Shown here: piece by piece, positions 61,533-64,000 of the stretch
Numbering within the stretch: the stretch's first letter is position 1
Layout: every line of letters starts with the position of its first letter
From: Wocania arenilitoris
GTDB taxonomy: Bacteria > Bacteroidota > Bacteroidia > Flavobacteriales > Flavobacteriaceae
Direction of reading: 5' to 3'
Assembly (NCBI RefSeq): GCF_021728535.1
Contig: NZ_JAKKDU010000001.1
Location: 186,001 to 250,000, forward strand
DNA length: 64,000 bases
Position numbers and translations under genes: made by a program
Notes under the pieces: model-generated
Seen by the model: only the letters and a program-made list of their open reading frames with translations
Databases searched by the model: none
What the model was told of the DNA's origin: nothing

Positions 61533-61558
61533 TAAAACTTTAATTAATTTCAAAATAT

Positions 61559-62218
61559 ATGAGCGGATTTTTTAAATCTTCGATTGGAAGAAAAGTAGCT
61601 ATGGCGCTTTCTGCATTCTTCCTTATGTTTTTCTTAATCATTCATTTAGCGGTTAACATAACTTCGCTTTTTAGTGAAAACCTTTTCAACGAGCTATCTC
61701 ATTTTATGGGTACAAATCCTTTAGTGCAATTTGCATTGCAGCCCGTTTTACTTTTTGGTGTAATATTTCATTTTGTAATGGGATTTATATTAGAATTAAA
61801 AAACAAAAAAGCAAACGGCGTAAGTTATGCTAGAAATAATGGTGCTGCTAACTCTACTTGGATTAGTAGAAATATGATTTATAGCGGACTAGTTATTTTA
61901 GCTTTTCTTGTTTTACATTTTGCCGATTTTTGGGTGCATGAAATCAATGTAAAATATGTTAATGTTCAACCAGAAGACCCAACGCGTTACTATCATGAGT
62001 TGGTAGAAAAGTTTGTTCCAATATGGCGAGTGGTTGCTTATGTGGTTTCTTTTGTGCTGTTAGGTTTGCATTTGGCACATGGGTTTACATCGGCTTTTCA
62101 ATCTATGGGTTCAACAGCTGGACGAAAAAAAGCTCTTCAAAATATAGGTAAAGCATATTCGATTATTATTCCTTTAGGATTTATAATTATTGCAATTTTC
62201 CATCATCTTAACCATTAA
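61559..62218 (+). CDS. sdhC: Succinate dehydrogenase cytochrome b subunit
   Basis: This is the 219-aa diheme membrane anchor of the Bacteroidota-type succinate:menaquinone oxidoreductase. Five transmembrane helices are visible. Heme-ligand histidines lie in LIIHLAVNI near residue 27, VIFHFVMGF near 76, LVLHFADFWVHE near 118 and LGLHLAHGFTSAFQSMG near 170. This single-subunit anchor replaces the separate SdhC and SdhD proteins. It is followed after 14 nt by the flavoprotein subunit gene, in the standard order C-A-B, with a strong promoter just upstream. Confidence 0.95.
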   Translation: MSGFFKSSIGRKVAMALSAFFLMFFLIIHLAVNITSLFSENLFNELSHFMGTNPLVQFALQPVLLFGVIFHFVMGFILELKNKKANGVSYARNNGAANSTWISRNMIYSGLVILAFLVLHFADFWVHEINVKYVNVQPEDPTRYYHELVEKFVPIWRVVAYVVSFVLLGLHLAHGFTSAFQSMGSTAGRKKALQNIGKAYSIIIPLGFIIIAIFHHLNH

Positions 62219-62232
62219 TCTAGAAAAATATT

Positions 62233-64000
62233 ATGGCTTTAGATTCAAAAGTACCAAAAGGTCCAATTAAAGATAAATGGACAGATTATAAAAATAAAAT
62301 TAACCTTGTAAATCCTGCAAACAAGCGTCATATAGATGTTATTGTTGTGGGTACAGGTTTAGCGGGAGGTTCTGCAGCAGCTACTTTGGCAGAATTAGGA
62401 TACAATGTTAAGGCATTTGCTTATCAAGATTCTCCGCGTCGTGCACACTCTATTGCCGCTCAAGGCGGAATTAATGCAGCAAAGAACTATCAAGGTGATG
62501 GCGATTCAACATATAGATTATTTTATGATACTGTAAAAGGTGGTGATTACCGTTCGCGTGAAGCAAATGTATATCGATTAGCTGAAGTTTCTGCGAATAT
62601 TATAGACCAATGTGTTGCACAAGGAGTTCCCTTTGCTCGTGATTATGGAGGGTTATTAGATAATCGTTCGTTTGGAGGGGTATTAGTATCAAGAACATTT
62701 TATGCCAAAGGACAAACAGGTCAGCAATTACTATTAGGTGCGTATTCTGCCATGAACAGACAGATTGCTCGTGGTAAGATAGAGATGTTCAATCGTCACG
62801 AAATGTTAGATGTTGTTATTGTTGATGGTAAGGCTAGAGGTATTATTGCAAGAAATTTAATTACTGGAGAAATAGAACGCCATTCGGCACATGCTGTTGT
62901 GGTGGGTACTGGTGGTTATGGTAATGTTTATTTCTTGTCAACCAATGCGATGGGAAGCAATGTGACTGCGGCATGGAAAATTCATAAAAAAGGAGCGTAT
63001 TTCGCTAACCCATGTTATACTCAAATTCACCCAACTTGTATTCCACGTTCGGGAGACTATCAATCTAAATTGACTTTAATGTCTGAGTCACTTCGTAATG
63101 ATGGTCGTATTTGGGTGCCTGCAAAGTTAGAAGATGCTCAAGCCATTAGAGAAGGTAAAAAGAAACCAACAGACCTGTCAGAAGAAGAAAGAGATTATTA
63201 CTTAGAGCGCCGCTATCCAGCATTCGGAAACTTAGTGCCTCGAGATGTTGCCTCAAGAGCCGCTAAAGAACGTTGTGATGCTGGTTTTGGTGTAAATGCT
63301 ACTGGAGAAGCTGTGTATTTGGATTTTGCAGATGCGATTAATCGTTATGGGACGGAGCAGGCTAAAATTCATAATATTTCAAATCCTTCAAAAGAAAAAA
63401 TATATGATTTAGGTAAAGCCATTGTTGAAGCTAAGTACGGAAACCTTTTCCAGATGTATGAGAAAATTGTAGATCAAAATCCATACGAAACGCCAATGAT
63501 GATTTACCCTGCAGTACACTATACTATGGGCGGTGTTTGGGTAGATTATAATTTGATGACTACCGTACCTGGGTTGTATTGTATTGGTGAAGCCAACTTC
63601 TCTGATCATGGTGCAAACAGACTTGGAGCTTCAGCTTTAATGCAAGGTTTAGCTGATGGATATTTTGTGTTGCCTTATACTATTGGTGATTATCTAGCTG
63701 ATGATATTAGAACAGGTAAAATTCCAACAGATTCTAAAGAGTTTGATGAAGCCGAGAAAGAAGTTAAAGATAAAATTGAATTCTTCACAACCAATAAAGG
63801 TTCAAAATCTGTAGATTATTTCCATAAGAAACTTGGAAAAGTAATGTGGGATAAATGTGGGATGTCGCGTAATGAAAAAGGACTAAAAGAAGCCATAAAA
63901 GAGATTAAAGAGATTCGTGAAGAATTTTGGAAAGAGGTTACTGTTCCTGGTGGGGCAAACGAAATGAACCCTGAATTAGAGAAAGCAGGACGTGTTGCAG
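62233..64000 (+). CDS. sdhA: Succinate dehydrogenase flavoprotein subunit (partial, C-terminus beyond window)
   Basis: This is the first 589 codons of the FAD-bearing catalytic subunit that oxidises succinate to fumarate; the frame runs open off the right edge. The FAD-binding motif [20 protein letters not shown] lies near residue 39, and the covalent flavin His is expected in the [14 protein letters not shown] segment near 71. The substrate site includes HPTCIP near 277, with [14 protein letters not shown] further on. [12 protein letters not shown] near 426 and [17 protein letters not shown] near 461 complete the capping and FAD regions. It continues the sdhC operon; the iron-sulfur subunit should follow outside the window. 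Confidence 0.96.
   Translation, partial: MALDSKVPKGPIKDKWTDYKNKINLVNPANKRHIDVIVVGTGLAGGSAAATLAELGYNVKAFAYQDSPRRAHSIAAQGGINAAKNYQGDGDSTYRLFYDTVKGGDYRSREANVYRLAEVSANIIDQCVAQGVPFARDYGGLLDNRSFGGVLVSRTFYAKGQTGQQLLLGAYSAMNRQIARGKIEMFNRHEMLDVVIVDGKARGIIARNLITGEIERHSAHAVVVGTGGYGNVYFLSTNAMGSNVTAAWKIHKKGAYFANPCYTQIHPTCIPRSGDYQSKLTLMSESLRNDGRIWVPAKLEDAQAIREGKKKPTDLSEEERDYYLERRYPAFGNLVPRDVASRAAKERCDAGFGVNATGEAVYLDFADAINRYGTEQAKIHNISNPSKEKIYDLGKAIVEAKYGNLFQMYEKIVDQNPYETPMMIYPAVHYTMGGVWVDYNLMTTVPGLYCIGEANFSDHGANRLGASALMQGLADGYFVLPYTIGDYLADDIRTGKIPTDSKEFDEAEKEVKDKIEFFTTNKGSKSVDYFHKKLGKVMWDKCGMSRNEKGLKEAIKEIKEIREEFWKEVTVPGGANEMNPELEKAGRVA

Overview
The window is chromosomal DNA from a member of the Bacteroidota, most likely a marine Flavobacteriaceae. 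It is AT-rich and densely packed. It carries two proteins with type IX secretion (T9SS) C-terminal sorting domains, a DUF4270 lipoprotein, a DUF5689 lipoprotein, two TonB-dependent receptors with carboxypeptidase-like N-terminal domains, and many Bacteroidota-type -7 promoter boxes (TAnnTTTG). No prophage, plasmid, CRISPR array or intact insertion sequence is visible. Horizontal or mobile traces are limited to short palindromic repeats and one decayed recombinase-like relic.

Layout: (1) 1-2.7 kb, minus strand, a metal-import operon: DtxR/MntR-type regulator, outer-membrane barrel, TroA-type binding lipoprotein and the start of an ABC ATPase, with a 9-bp-arm inverted repeat as operator candidate. 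(2) 3.1-8 kb: tRNA-Asn, the site-2 protease RseP, an SCO1/SenC copper chaperone, and feoA-feoB with a 52-aa Cys-rich partner. (3) 8.2-18 kb: a recombinase-like relic, glmS, DUF4270, a half-length glycogen-synthase-like protein, then panC-panD-flippase-like-esterase-like-radA. (4) 18-29 kb: a giant T9SS surface protein, ileS, a TraR/DksA-like protein, lspA, and a secreted TPR/OmpA-like protein. (5) 28.7-36 kb: a formyl-THF cyclo-ligase, an AstE-like zinc deacylase paired with RimK, uvrC, an SDR, and a PlpD-like patatin fused to an outer-membrane barrel. (6) 36-44 kb: homogentisate dioxygenase, HPPD, a DUF3108 protein, a tryptophan-2,3-dioxygenase-family protein, an M23 lipoprotein and pgi. (7) 43.8-54 kb: two TonB-dependent receptors, a DUF5689 lipoprotein, and two homologous EEP-family nucleases, one with and one without a signal peptide. 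(8) 54-64 kb: hflX, an ACT-like protein divergent from an aspartate kinase, a Xaa-Pro aminopeptidase, a T9SS metzincin, and sdhC-sdhA (cut at the window edge).

Most genes are housekeeping. The parts most worth a second look are: the receptor/lipoprotein/nuclease locus, which could be a nucleic-acid or phosphoester scavenging system; the RimK plus zinc-deacylase pair, which could form a write/erase modification couple; catalytically degenerate members of the glycogen synthase, esterase and DksA families next to housekeeping genes; and a repeated promoter layout in which the -7 box sits only 4-5 nt before the start codon, implying leaderless mRNAs for panD, uvrC, hflX and at least one of the nucleases.

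All functional calls come from reading motifs in the sequence; no database search was run. Start codons were moved to internal ATG or TTG codons where a signal peptide, family start or promoter box made the longest frame unlikely.
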